From contig RBKR01000020.1 of NCBI GenBank assembly GCA_004835665.1, forward strand, positions 868,001 to 932,000: 64,000 nt of DNA. The letters run 5' to 3'. Numbering within the stretch: position 1 is the stretch's first letter; every line of letters starts with the position of its first letter. Below the pieces are notes generated by a model. The model searched no databases and was not told the DNA's origin. It saw only the letters and a program-made list of their open reading frames with translations. The position numbers were made by a program, and so were the translations under genes. Below, piece by piece: positions 1-11,471 of this stretch. This stretch comes from Phoma sp. XZ068. Lineage: Eukaryota; Ascomycota; Dothideomycetes; Pleosporales; Didymellaceae.

Positions 1-1689
1 CAGTTGTAGGCGCCATAAGAGAACGGAACAAACGCCTCTTTACGAAGGATCAATTCGGGATTGGAGGTCCAGCGCTCAGGCATGAACTCGTTTGGCCGGA
101 CGAATGCACGGGGATCTACACAAAGTCAGCTTACGCGTAGAGTCTGGTGAAATGTGGCCAAACCTCGATGGAGTGCGTAAGTAGGAGTTGAGACCACCAT
201 ATCCCCAGGAACATAGCGACCAGCGATAGTTGCACCTTCTGGTGGTGTCACACGCTGGAGGCCGCCAGGTACGGGTGGGTAGAGCCGGAGTGTCTCGTTG
301 ATGATACTCAACAAGAAAGGCTTGCTTGACAGATGTCCGTCATCAATCATGTTCTCATGAACCGGCAGATCTGAAATCTCGTCGTAGAACTTCTTTTGAT
401 AATCTGGATGTTGACACAGGAGATAGCAGACGTTCGACACGGTGATTGCGTTGGTGTCAGCGCCCGCTATGATAGCCAGCTGAGCCTCGTGAACGCCATC
501 AACGTCAAATGTGTCAGACTGCGATAGATAGGTGTAAAGGTCGGGCGAGATGTCTTTCATCTTCTGGAGTCAGTTATGCCTCTAGGAAAAAGTACTAACA
601 GACCTGCTCTCTATTCTCCAAAGCACCTAAATACCACCGCCACTTACGAGAAGATCTCTCACGTACCTCCTTTCTCTTATTCACGGCACTAGAATACCAC
701 CGTATCCAAAATAAAATGCGCGACGCAACCGTAGGTATGCTTTTGATCAGGTGGAGTACCCACATGTTCAGTATGACAAAGCCGACGCTTTTTTGGTATG
801 CAAGGAATTCTCCGATAATTGGATTGCGCTCCCCTGTCGTCAGTGTGTTGAAAGAATCGCCGAAGGTTAGATCCGACACAACATCGAAGAAAAGGTCCAT
901 GAACAGTTTGCTGACGTCGACAGGTGCGCCAAGTGCGGCCTCATTGGAAATTCTGCTCATAAGTATTTTGTAGTGCTTCATTATGCGTGGGGAGTATTCT
1001 TGTAATGCTAATGGATACGGTCAGCAATGTTCAGCTGCTAACGACATGTTCGAAGTTACTTACCTTTGGTCTGGAATGCTTTATCCCAGTACCGGCGCAG
1101 GTGTTTATGCTGGTAGGGGTCTCGAGTGAACTGCAAGCTGTGTGCTGGATGAATCTGGTCGTAGAACTCCCCTTTGCGGATCCTGTTCTTCGGTCCATGT
1201 ATGTCGTTGATGGCATCTGGGTGACATATCGATAGCTCTCTCGGGCCTACGAGTTTATCAGTTATTGGTAAACCGCTGGTGGCTCAAAATCTTACGGATG
1301 CGCACGAAGTCGCCATAATGATCGTGAATCTTTCGCATCTTGACGTAAAATCTCAGATTTGGCCATTGCTCTCGGAAAACCCAGAATGAGGATACACGTG
1401 CACCAAGAGGGCCAGGGAAGGATCTCAAAGGATGAACCAGAAGGCGATAGGTGATTAGAGAAGTAGAGACGCCGCTAATAACAGCGAGACTGGCCTTGCA
1501 GGTTCTGATAATACACTCTACGATGGAATTATTCGTGCTGAGTAGGAGGCCTACGAAGACCGCCGTACACAGCAAGATATGGGCTAATACGATCCTAGGC
1601 GAATATCGATCCCATTCACCCCTCGAAAATAGCAGGGCATGTAGAAGAACGCCGCCAAGGAAAGCAATTGCTTGCATGTCGATCGCCAT
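1..1689 (-). CDS. Cytochrome P450 monooxygenase, C-terminus cut by window edge
   Basis: Haem-thiolate monooxygenase, probably ER-anchored by the N-terminal hydrophobic segments. Exons read on the minus strand are 1689-1296, 1246-1064, 1007-604, 563-164 and 115 to beyond 1. Introns are 49, 56, 40 and 48 nt and all are GT-AG. Visible landmarks are the proline-rich hinge (PLRSFPGPLGARVSSFW), the I-helix oxygen-binding stretch (IIAGADTN), the ExxR of the K-helix (ETLR), the PERW motif (HRDPRAFVRPNEFMPERW after splicing) and the start of the haem loop (PFSYGAYNC), which ends exactly at the edge. Only about the last 60-80 residues should be missing. The sequence style resembles CYP67/tryprostatin-hydroxylase-type fungal P450s, but the subfamily and substrate are inferred weakly. 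It is divergent from the oxidoreductase gene starting at 2719 and shares a ~1 kb intergenic region with it. Confidence 0.9.
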
Positions 1690-2718
1690 CTGGAGATCCG
1701 TTGGTTCGGTGCAGGTGAAAATTTAATGGAGAAGATAATCTGTGGATGCCTTGGATCATTAGTCGCGAGATATATACAGGCTTGCATATCCTCGCACAGA
1801 GTCACGCCGTTCAGCTCTTCTTGGCCTTGAAATCAGGCATCGCTTTTCGAGCCCTTTGTATTCGTGTCTCGCGTCTCGCGCTCAGAGTGGTTTAGCGCCT
1901 GGCGCGGCGTGTTACCTTGGAGGCGGAGCTATGCAGAAAGGCTTTTTGGTGAAGCAGAGACTAAAGTGAACACTCTCAATATATGGAGCGCGGAATGATA
2001 ACTGGAAGGCACAGGCTTGGACCTGAGGCCGAGACAGCACAGCAATGTACGTGGACGCGTTGAGCTAGAGCTGACATGGATTAACATATCACGTGACCAT
2101 AGCTAGGTACGGCAATATTGGACATCACGTTGATTGTTAGCTACGCCCAATCAGTTTCCTGGCCTTCCATGATTCAGCGTCGTATAATGGGAGCCAGTGC
2201 ATAGTTAAGTACAAGGCACGAAGCCAATCCTTACTGGACAGGAGAGCTGGGCAGTACGATTGCCAGCACAGATACTAACTGAGCTTTTCATCACACTCAA
2301 GCTGTGTGGTAGGTGTCTGGCCACCACTTCCACTGTTCAATATCTAGAGGAGAGTCAGATAATTATTCTTGTAATATGCTACGTCTATGCAGCAGATGCA
2401 GGCGTTTGTTTGTTGTGTGTGTGCCAAATAAAGTTGCACAATTGTTCCCCCCAGGCTCGCTTACAAATTCACAATCCTCCTCTAATCTTCGGCCATCTCT
2501 GTATTGTATGACCGCTGCGGGTCAGTATGTTATCGTACTAAGCTCCGGACGAATGCGGATACCATGTATTGCGTCATGCAAAGTCCCCGCACGACGTCTC
2601 AAGATGCACAAGTAGTCAGCCTGCCTTGGTATATAAGAACTGACATCTACTACCAACTTACCTATATTGCCTACGTTCTGGTTTGCGAACTAGGTTCAGA
2701 AACATTCCCAAGTAAACT
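1690..2718. other. Divergent intergenic region, no gene seen
   Basis: This separates the divergently transcribed P450 and Gfo/Idh/MocA genes. I see no convincing coding region. A TATATAAG element lies at 2630-2637, about 80-90 nt before the start of the right-hand gene. Confidence 0.5.
2630..2637 (+). promoter_or_regulatory. TATA box of the Gfo/Idh/MocA gene
   Basis: The sequence TATATAAG sits about 82 nt upstream of the ATG at 2719, a normal distance for a fungal TATA element with a short leader. It is a motif match only. Confidence 0.45.
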
Positions 2719-3910
2719 ATGACAGACCGAAAGCGAATTGGACTCATAGGGCTCTCAGCCAAAGGGTGAGTGCAAACAGCCTTCCCATCCAACACATACT
2801 GATCGAACCTTCAGCTCATGGGCGTCCCGGTCTCACCTGCCGTACCTCCAACAAACATCACTTTACAAGATCACAGCACTCCAGAACAGCTCAAAAGCAT
2901 CCGGTGAGGCCGCCGCAAAAGAGTACTCCCTGGATGACGTTGCGACCTATGCCGATCCTTCTGCCATAGCTTCCGATGCAAATGTCGACATCGTGGCTAT
3001 CAGCGTGAACGTTCCTGAGCACTACAAATTGACTAAACCGGCTCTTGAAGCTGGCAAAGATGTCTTTGTCGAATGGCCGCTGGCTCGCAACCTTGCTGAA
3101 GCCGAGGAGCTTGTGCAATTGGCGAGAGAGAAGAATGTCAGAACAATGATTGGCTTGCAAGCACGTCAGAATCCATCAATCATCAAAGCCAAAGAGATCG
3201 TAGAGTCCGGAAAGCTTGGCAGAATTCTAACTACCACCATGTTTGGCCATGGCATAATCTTTGGTCCTACCATTCATGAGGGGTTCTTGTATGGTCTGCC
3301 AGTCGAGGCTGGTGCGAATCTGCTCACCATCCCGTTCGGTCATGCTGTAGATGCATTGTGCCATGTCCTTGGTGAGCTCAAAGACATCTCCGCTACGCTT
3401 GCAAACCTCTTTCCAGAGCTCGACCTGATTGGCCCGGATGGCGCGTCTGGCGGCAAGGTCAAGAAGACAGCACATGACCATGTCAGTATGACGGGCCGGC
3501 TCGCGAACGGTGGTGGTGTCGTCAATGTCACCTATGCAGGTGGTCTTTCGCGCAGCAATCGAGACTTCTATTGGGAGATCATCGGTACGGAAGGCACCCT
3601 CGTGTTGGAGGGACCGAAGATGGGCGGACATGTTCAGATGTACCAACCCACAGTCAAACTGGCAAAGTTCAATCCTCAAGCAGCGTTGTATGGCGCATCA
3701 TCCGACGTAAAGCAAGAATTGGAGGCTGTGGAGGTCGAGAAGGCGTCCGAGGTGGCGTTCAATGTGGGCAGAGCATGGGATGCCTGGGCTGGTGTCGGGC
3801 TCGACAAAGGCCACAGTGTTACAACCTTCGAAGACGCGCTTTTGAGACACAAGATGATTGATGCAATATATCGGAGTGCGGAGCAGGGTACAAAGGAGAA
3901 TTATGTGTAG
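2719..3910 (+). CDS. Gfo/Idh/MocA-family oxidoreductase, Gal80-like
   Basis: Exons 2719-2765 and 2815-3910 encode 380 residues. Splicing at GG|GTGAGT and TTCAG|CTC restores the Rossmann nucleotide-binding start (IGLIGLSAKGSWASRSHLPY). The usual EKP motif of sugar dehydrogenases appears as EWP (FVEWPLARNLAEAEELV), which is typical of the Gal80 branch. Gal80 in yeast binds NAD(P) as a regulator and lacks catalytic activity. The C-terminal Gfo/Idh half includes FGHAVDALCHVLGEL, so a conserved His is present near the active-site region. The protein could be a regulator or a real sugar/polyol dehydrogenase, and the sequence does not decide. It is the divergent neighbour of the P450 and lies upstream of an MFS transporter, so a shared catabolic role is possible. 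Confidence 0.88.
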
Positions 3911-4426
3911 AGTATTCACCGCTGAGACGTTTTAACAATCGATGCTGATGAGGCTCTGCAATGCCAGGTGCAGATCGCACTAGCCCTCCAGAGGCTAGCG
4001 CCTTCCTCACTTTTCTGTTACGTTATGAGCATCCCTCCTGCTGCCGTAAGGGAACTTTTAGTCAAGCTCTTTATGCTCGCCTTGGTCTTTGTGATGTCAC
4101 ACGCAACGAACGCTGCAAGAAATGGCTCCGACAACCTCTCTGAGCCACCGAAACTTTTTATAGCTGGGCAGCGATGTCGTCATCCTCTCCAGAGGTTTGC
4201 ACTCCACACAGTCAAGGCCACTATGTCTTTCATAATACCCCAGAGGCTTGGTGAAGCTTGAAGGACAAGCTTTTGACGGTTCGCCTCCCATAATCCACTT
4301 TCTCCAAGCCAAAAATCTTAGAGGTATCCACTTAATGCGCGGAGCCCGGTGCCTCCGCATGGTCTTTGTTAACTTCTCTCGATACTGTTTTCCACGCCTC
4401 ATTCGGACTCCGGAGAGCTACCAAAG
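3911..4426. other. Intergenic, no gene seen
   Basis: This is the 3' region of the oxidoreductase gene and the promoter of the MFS gene. A TATA-like TTTTTATAG lies near 4155-4163, too far upstream to assign with confidence. Confidence 0.4.
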
Positions 4427-6053
4427 ATGTCAAATCCAGAAGTAGAACGGCAGACATCACTGTCCCAAACCTCACGGTTCAATACTCCACGATCCTCCAA
4501 TGAAGACACGGATGTTGAGGCACAGCAGCCAGTGCACGAAGGTAGCCTTGCACCAGAAGAGAAAATCGTACCTGTGACCACAAACAAGACAATCGACTTT
4601 GCTCCAAACGACTCGGAAAACCCTTTCAACTGGCCTATTACGAAGAAATATCGAGCATGCATTCTCGCATGTGCTATGACTTTATTCGTTCAGATAAACG
4701 GGACTATGATGACCAGTGCTGCTGAGCAAATCAACGAAAGCTTCCACGTTAGCGACGAACATTTCCCACACTCATATTGGCCTGTAATGAGCTGGAACCT
4801 GGGTGGTGCCGCTGCACCTCTCGTGGGCTTGCCTTTGATGGAAAACTTTGGTGTACGATGGACGTACTTAGGCATCTACGCTGTGCTGATCATCTTTATC
4901 ATACCGCAAGCTGTCGCCCAAAACTTTGCTACCCTGATCGTTGTTCGAATCATCACTGGATCGTGTACGGCCACACTGGCGAATATCACTTCTGGGATCG
5001 TCAGCGACATCTGGCATGCAGGCCTTATAAAAAGTTTCTTCACATCGATGTACATATTCGCGCTGCTCTCCGGTCTGAGCATGGGCCCTGTCTTCGGTAG
5101 TCTCGTGGTTAAGTACACCTCCTGGCGATGGTGAGTGTCTCTCCACCCTTCTCAACTCACATCTAACATGAAACAGGATCTTCATTGGCCAGATAATCTT
5201 CTACTCCGCGCTCCTCCCCATTATCTTCTTTCTCCTACCAGAAGTCCGCCCCGATGTAATATTGCACCAACGCGCCGCCAAGATCAGGCGCGAAACCGGC
5301 ATCGCAGTGCACACCGCGTAAGAGAAGACAAAAATCAGCGTCTCTGAAATCCTCACCGAGACCCTCATTCGTCCCACACGCCTCCTGTTCACCGAAGGCG
5401 TACTTATCAGCCTGGGCATGTGGTCTGCCTTCGTCATCGGAATCGCCTTCATGTTCACGCAAAGCATTATGCAGGTCTACGAGGAACTGTACGGTTGGAC
5501 TTTTTTTGGCACGGGGATGGTGCAGAGTGCTATTGTGGTTGGAGAGTTGGCGGGCGTGTTTGCGCAATTGGCACAGGATCGGGTGTATTTTGCCAGCGCG
5601 AAGTCGAATACCGAGGATCCTGGGAACCCTTTGCCGGAAGCGAGACTGTATCTTAGTATACCGGCATCATTCATCGGCCTCACGGGAGGCCTGTTCTTCT
5701 TCGCTTGGACTAGCTTTTCGAGCGTTCCGTGGATCGTGCCCTCCATAGCGTTGGGTTTTGTTGGTTTCGGGATGTTCCTTTGTACAACTGCTTTGACAAC
5801 CTACATCGTTGATGCGTACGCGAAGTACGCGGCCAGTTCAGTTGCGGGTGTGGCCTTTCTAGAGAACTTCATGGCTGCATTCCTGCCATTGGCGACGCAG
5901 AGCATGTATCGGACGCTAGGATTTAATTGGGCGAGCAGTTTGTTAGGATTTATCGCGCTGGTGCTCAGTTGTATACCAGTGGTTTTGATCAGGTACGGTA
6001 GGAAACTGAGGGAGAGGAGCCCGTTCATGGAGGTAGCTGGTCACAATAAGTAA
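4427..6053 (+). CDS. MFS transporter, DHA1/drug-proton antiporter type, interrupted by an in-frame stop
   Basis: Exons 4427-5130 and 5177-6053 are joined over a 46-nt GT-AG intron containing CTAAC. The product would be 526 residues with about 12 membrane helices. The N-terminal cytosolic part ends in the DHA1 signature ENPFNWPITKKYRA. Motif C-like SGLSMGPVFGSLV is in the fifth helix, and SRPT-like IRPTRLLFTE precedes the second half. The TAA at 5319-5321, in the central cytosolic loop, interrupts the reading frame. The frame is otherwise open and conserved on both sides. The stop lies inside a 21-nt GT...AG stretch (5318-5338) whose removal would keep frame, but 21 nt is far below known intron sizes. 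Options are a nonsense allele or pseudogene, a sequencing error (CAA to TAA) or an ultra-short intron. If functional, it is a plasma-membrane multidrug or polyamine exporter. Confidence 0.8.
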
Positions 6054-6457
6054 AGTACAGGGGGGAGGTCTGTGAGATAACTTGTTCACTTGTTCATGTT
6101 CTCAGTCGGTATTCATAAGACCTCTGACAAAGTCACATTTTCTATTCCACTTCCAGGATGCTCGCTCAATTCGAGGACTTTGTATGGCCAATTGACTTTG
6201 TAAACCGTTGAGCAAGATTGGCTTCATCTTGACGCTCTTAGGTTGAGAGCGTCGTTAGCCAAAGCAAATTGGAGATGGCACATCTGTCTGCAGCCAACCC
6301 CATCTCATTTTTAGCCGCAGCAACTGCCTCCTGGTCCTCGAAATCCATGCCAGCCATGTCTTCATTCTCTGAAGCGGCATCGGACTCCATCATTCTGTGA
6401 GACAGCTGTTCCCTCTGTTCTTCCCTCAATCCCGTTAGGTCTTCCACCCTGAACTCC
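6054..6457. other. Intergenic or 3' region, no confident gene
   Basis: This lies downstream of the MFS gene. On the minus strand, 6238-6480 encodes an acidic open stretch (DLEELEEFRVEDLTGLREEQ) in a different frame from the small gene to its right. Joining them would need an intron of about 28 nt, so I did not include it. Confidence 0.3.
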
Positions 6458-6918
6458 TCAAGTTCTTCCAGATCTTCCCTGAGACCCTTGAGTGTTCCTG
6501 CCGTTCTTGCGCTTAGACTTCTTACGACATATCTTGAATTTTTGCTCGGCAACGAGTCGCCATCCATCCGCATCGTTCCAGCCATCGAAAGCGCCTGCAA
6601 CGAGAATGCAATCTTTGATGAAGTAGTAGGGATGGAGCGTAAGGTCAATAGACGCGTCATTGTTAGTATTCAAATGCTATACGCAGTCATCTTCAACGTA
6701 CGAGAGGTTTCTCTTTGCCTCTTGGCGCACATCTCAGTATCGACATCCTCAAAGTACTTTATAGTACCTTTCAACTGCCGTTGGTAGGCGGTTATGTGCA
6801 AGGAGGTGGTCGTGTGCAAAAACCAAAAGGTGGGCAGCTTAGCAAGTGAAAGTAAAACAACCTTTACACATACGCACACCAGCCTCAAGAATCGCTGCTC
6901 CAACATGCGAGCAGACAT
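6458..6918 (-). CDS. Small hypothetical protein, tentative three-exon model
   Basis: I do not recognise this protein. A consistent model on the minus strand uses exons 6918-6880, 6774-6702 and 6594-6458, with introns of 105 and 107 nt (donors GTGTGC and GTACGT, acceptors GGCAG and TTGCAG). It yields 82 residues, beginning MSARMLEQRFLRL, with a central acidic part (YFEDVDTEMCAKRQRETS) and a Trp-containing stretch (FDGWNDADGWRLVAEQKF). It ends in a strongly basic tail (KICRKKSKRKNGR). There is no signal peptide or membrane segment. The frames, phases and splice sites agree, but there is no family support. It may be part of a longer gene or a relic. Confidence 0.25.
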
Positions 6919-7341
6919 CTTGGCCACCTCCTTCTAAGGATACACGACTGCTAAACAAATGGCGCACCGTGCGGCAAGACTTCAACTTCGAGTCGTGGAG
7001 ACTGTACTTCCGCACAAATTGAGTTTCAATACCACTCACATCATATCGCGCCTTTCCGCGACTGCGCAAACATACCTTGCTGCGGCCTCAAGTACGGTAC
7101 TGAACTTGTCAGAATCTAGATAGTGGCTGGGCACATTAAGTGAAAGAAAAGCGAGGGGGTATATGATCGAAACCATTCAATTATTCGTGATTCATATGCA
7201 TAAGAAAGATGGAGCTTTGCTCCTGCATCTCTATATTCGTTACTGTAAAATTATGAGGTATCGTTCCCCGCTCTTGCCAATCGCGTGTCCATGTTCCTTC
7301 ACTGGCACGCACTAGTGATAAGTTCGGTCTACACCTAGCGC
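6919..7341. other. Intergenic, no gene seen
   Basis: This lies between the tentative small gene and the end of the sugar-type transporter gene. I see only AT-rich sequence and no supported feature. Confidence 0.35.
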
Positions 7342-9074
7342 TCAAACCTTGCGCTCAACGGTATGTTCCTGACCCTGCACCTTGCTATCAGAGTTCTCCA
7401 TCTCGACAGTAGCCGCCTTTTCACCAGCGTGGTCAAGGATCTCCGACATAGCACCCGATCCGGCGGTAAGAGCTGCACCCTTGCGACCGATGAGGTACCA
7501 TGGCAGGTTGAACATTTCGTCGAGAGCCTCGAGACTGCGTCCGCTCGTCTCGGGCAAGAAGAACCAAACCCAAACAAGTCCAACAGCGGTAACACAGCTG
7601 AAGAACATCATGGTGCCACCAGTGGTCATGGACAAGAACATGAGGGGCACAGCCTTCGAGTTTCCGTACTGGTTGACGAAGTGAAAAGTCATAGCGAAGG
7701 ATCCACCAAGAGCACGGAGGCGGAGCGGGTAGATCTCCGAGTTGATAAGGTATTGAATGGAATTCCAACCCAGAGCCCACCCGAAACCACTGAAGTAGAT
7801 CATGACGATAGCACCCATAGCGGCGTGCTTTTGGCTTGAGGTCTGAGGAACGCTCTTGTCGGAGATCTTGTTGTCGACGAGAAGGAAGATGGCCATGTAC
7901 AGCATGGATACCAGCTGAATGGTGATTCCAGTTGAGAGGGAGCGTTTGCGGCCGATGAAGTCGATGAGGAAGAAAGCGCACAGCATACTGGAGACGAATT
8001 TCACGACTCCAAAGATGGCCGTAGCAAAAAGCTTCTCGTTTTGACCGGTTGTACCCATCATTGCGAAGTATTGTGGTGCGTAGATCGTGATGCTATTCGC
8101 GCCCGACCATTGACCAAGCAGCTGCGACATCACAGAGAGCTGGAGGCGGTAAAGGTTAGCCTTGCTGGAGAACATCTCCCTGATAGGACCCAACCATGAA
8201 GTGCCCATCGTAGCTTCGCGCTCACGGTTGAGCTGGTCGTTGATGTCGATGATTTCGGTGGTGATGTATGGGTGGTCAGCGGGCAGCTGGCGGAGCTGGG
8301 CAAGATTCTTCAGGGCTTCCTCATGACGGCCAACCTTGATGAGCCAACGAGGACTCTCCTTTGCGAAGAATGAAAGGAAGAAGATGATACCGGCGAACAT
8401 CAAGTGCATGCTGTTGGGCACAAGCCACTGAGCGTCGGTTTTAGCCGAGATGTGTATCGAGGAGCCCCAAGAAGCGAAGTATGCCAACATGATACCAATA
8501 TAAACCGCACCGGAGAATGCACACACGCAAAGACCGCGGATAGCACGAGGAGCAGTCTCAGCGAGGTAGGTGGGTGCAACGACTGTGGTCTGACCAATAC
8601 CGACTCCAGCGATAAAACGCCCAGCGTAGATCATGCCAATACTTCCAGTTGCGCTGCTGGCAAGGAAGATGGAAATACCGGCGACCCAGACGATGCAGAG
8701 CTGGCGTGTAGCCCATAGACGACCAATGCGATCTGTGACGAGGAAAGCGACCAAGGCACCGAGAATGGAGCCCATTTGCACCATTGAAGTGATATTGGAA
8801 AGAAGCTCGGCCTTGTCGTGCGCTGACTTGTGATGATCCTCGAGACCGAACTTCTTCTTGAAGGGCTCGAGCTCAGCGGTCGTGCCAATGAGACCTTCGT
8901 CGATACCACGGGCGGCGCCCATTAGACCGAAGACTACGTGATGTTAGCTACGGGAACTGATTGTAGTAATTTGAAAATCTTACCGAGAACGCCATACCAG
9001 AGACGCCAGTTAAGGGACTCCTTTGGTGTGTCCTTTAGGTTCTCTTTCCACGGGTTCTGTAACTTGAAAGGCAT
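7342..9074 (-). CDS. MFS sugar/quinate-type transporter
   Basis: Minus-strand exons 9074-8984 and 8933-7342 flank a 50-nt intron and encode 560 residues. This is a proton-coupled sugar-porter family permease of the plasma membrane. Signature elements are RGIDEGLIGTTAE in the first extracellular loop, DRIGRLWATR after helix 2, GRFIAGVGIGQTTVVAP with YLAETAPRAIRG in the first half, ESPRWLIKVGR before the central loop and PETSGRSLEALDEMF after helix 12. The length fits the family (500-560). The long central loop and the RALGGS motif resemble fungal quinate/QutD-like and sugar-acid permeases, but the substrate cannot be read from sequence. A TATA element lies 120 nt upstream of the start. A malate/lactate dehydrogenase gene lies next to it on the same strand, which suggests uptake plus oxidation of a sugar or hydroxy acid. 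Confidence 0.92.
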
Positions 9075-10089
9075 GGTGGGCTAAACTTTTCAAGATTCGG
9101 AGCAATGATTCAACGAGCCACTAGCTGAGAAGTCGATATGATCGGCCAGACAGGAAGCGGATGAAAGCTGTTACTCAGGGTGGGTGGCAGCTTCTTATAC
9201 GACGAGACGAACTGTGGGGTTCAAATGCGGAGGTATCCCAAGCACCGGTAACATCTCGCTTTCCCCAACCATGCCCCTGTTCTCCGACCCGTTCAGCAGT
9301 ACCATGCTCCATGGGTGCCGTGTGGGCCTTCTCCAGACAATGATTCAGACCGCTCATCGGTCTCTCCAGACTGGTGTCTACGCTAGGCTAGTCCTTCGGA
9401 GAGGGTAGCGCAAGGATGTTTCCGTGAAACTTCTTCCTGTGCGCGGCCGTTAAGGTTGGACCAGACGAACAATTCAAATGAACCGCGCAGGAACTGATGA
9501 GATAGCGCCGGATGTGATCCTAGTCTCCGTATCCTTTTCGCCATCATCAATCTGAGTACGCATGACGGTGGTCGACCTATGAGACGCGCATGAGGCTTAC
9601 ACAAGTTGCCTCTGCCTAGAAGATGAGCAGACGCCGCTGAGCAAATGCCGAAGCTTGAGTGGCCGCATGCAACCTCGGAGTCGGATGGTGCTACAGACAA
9701 GGTTACATGCCTAGCCGCTGCCAGTGCGCGGCGCTGGTGCTTCGCACCCTTGAGCGGGGAAGCTTTTCTTGACTTGAACAGGTTGTGGAGCTTAGCATCG
9801 GAGCACCCACCGAATCACGTCGCTTGACCCTGGCAAGTGAACATCGGAGGTGGCCTAACCACCCACTCTGGAGTAAAAACACACCCCGCATTAACCCCAA
9901 TGTTCTCTGGCTCGGCAGTTCTGGCCACGAGCAACCAATCTCGTGTTGGAAGAAAATACCGATAATGAACCGCGGAGATCTACAAGCCTCAACGGGCGGC
10001 CCAGCATGAATGCTCCTCGTCACGAGGCGGGTCGGCGACTCCAGGTTTGCTCAAAGCGGCAGATGTAGGAATTTAATCCTAATTTTCCG
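9075..10089. other. Intergenic, no gene seen
   Basis: This holds the promoter of the transporter gene and the 3' region of the Ldh_2 gene. I found no coding region with recognisable similarity on either strand. Confidence 0.4.
9194..9199 (-). promoter_or_regulatory. TATA-like element of the sugar-type transporter
   Basis: TATAAG on the minus strand lies about 120 nt before the ATG at 9074. It is a motif match only. Confidence 0.3.
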
Positions 10090-11242
10090 TTACAGACGGG
10101 CCCTAGGCGCAGGCGGCGAGGTCAGGATGCGTGCGGCTCCAACTCGTTGAGCCTCCTTGTTCAAAGCTTCCACTTCGGCTTCCACAAGCGGTATCCCGTC
10201 CTTCAGACGCTTCTCCTTATTCAGGTCTTCAATCTCGCCTGGGAAGTAGATACGGTCGGTGCCAGACATCCGATCGGACCCAACGACGCGCTGGTACAGG
10301 TAGTCCATACGACCCTTGAACTCTTCAATACTCATGAAGAGATCCGGCTTAATGGCAACAAGAAAATGTCCAACGTCTGCTGGCTTCGAAGGATCGTAAG
10401 GGTTAGTGACATGGCCAGCGAACGCGCTGCCTGACAAAACTCCAGAGAAGACATCCATCATGATCGCAATTGCGGAGCCCTTGGGTCCACCCATAGGCAA
10501 CATGACACCTTCAAGTGCCTTGGCTGGATCCTGCGTTGATTGGCCATCCTTGTCAAGTGCCCAGTCGCCAGGAATCTTCTCCCCTCTCCGCAAAGCTTTG
10601 TAAATCTTGCCCCGAGCTGCCACCGACGGCGCCATGTCCACGATGAAGGGTCTACCTTTCCCGGCCGGGGCTCCACAAGCAATTGGAGAGACCCCCATAA
10701 GCTTGGATTTGCCGCCCCACACGGGAAGAGCAGGTGAGGAGTTTGTGAAGACGAGACTCATCATGCCTGCGTCAAGCGCTTGCTGTACCACCCATGCAGA
10801 CATTCCAAAGTGGTTCGAGTGCTTGACTGAGACCATGCCAATACCGACCTCTTTCGCCATGTCAATTGCTGCTGCCATACCCATGTGGGCTGCGAGAAAA
10901 CCGAAGCCATTGTGCCCGTCCACTTGAGCAACAGCTGACGTGACTCGGTGAAGAGTCGGTGATGCGCTTGCATTAAGCACACCCTCTCTAATGCGAGCCA
11001 TGTAGCTAGGGATGCGGTTACTGTGCCCAGACATTAGTATGGATTGTTGCAAATGTATCAGACCATCTCAGCACAACTTACATGCCGTGAGTATCCACCC
11101 CTCGGAGATCAGCCTCGACCAAACATGTAGCGACAATGACTGCATTCTCTTTCGATACTCCATTACCGACGAGGATATGCTCAACAAAAGATCTTGCATC
11201 GACAGCGCTGACATGCTGCATAACTTGGTGGTTGGCGCTCAT
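10090..11242 (-). CDS. Malate/L-lactate dehydrogenase family (Ldh_2) NAD(P)-dependent oxidoreductase
   Basis: Minus-strand exons 11242-11082 and 11020-10090 are separated by a 61-nt GTAAGT...ACAG intron and encode 363 residues. The splice recreates the family motif DTHGINRIPSYMARI. Other signatures are QVDGHNGFGFLAAHMGM, SVKHSNHFGMSAWV with the catalytic-region histidine, NSSPALPVWGG, VDMAPSVAARGKI and PMGGPKGSAIAIMMDVFSG. The family reduces or oxidises 2-oxo/2-hydroxy acids such as malate, ureidoglycolate or diketogulonate with NAD(P)H, without the classical LDH fold. The exact substrate is not predictable. The start at 11242 (MSANHQVMQHVSAVDARSF) matches the usual family beginning, although the frame stays open to an upstream ATG at 11332. 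It is probably cytosolic. The adjacent transporter suggests a joint hydroxy-acid role. Confidence 0.92.
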
Positions 11243-11471
11243 TTTGGAAGGTAGCAACGATAGCTTGCCAGAAATCGTGAGAGGTACAAAGGCTTCGCAG
11301 TTATGGGGACAGGCGTGTATTTGAGGGATCAAGAAGTCCGTGAGTCAATCCACCGATGCGCTGTCTGTATCAACTCGTTGTATTGTAAGACGCTGTCGCG
11401 GGCGGAGAGAAAGCCGTTGAGGCTCGAATTTTGGTTAGGCATGCGAGGACGGGCGAAAGCCGAACGCCGCA

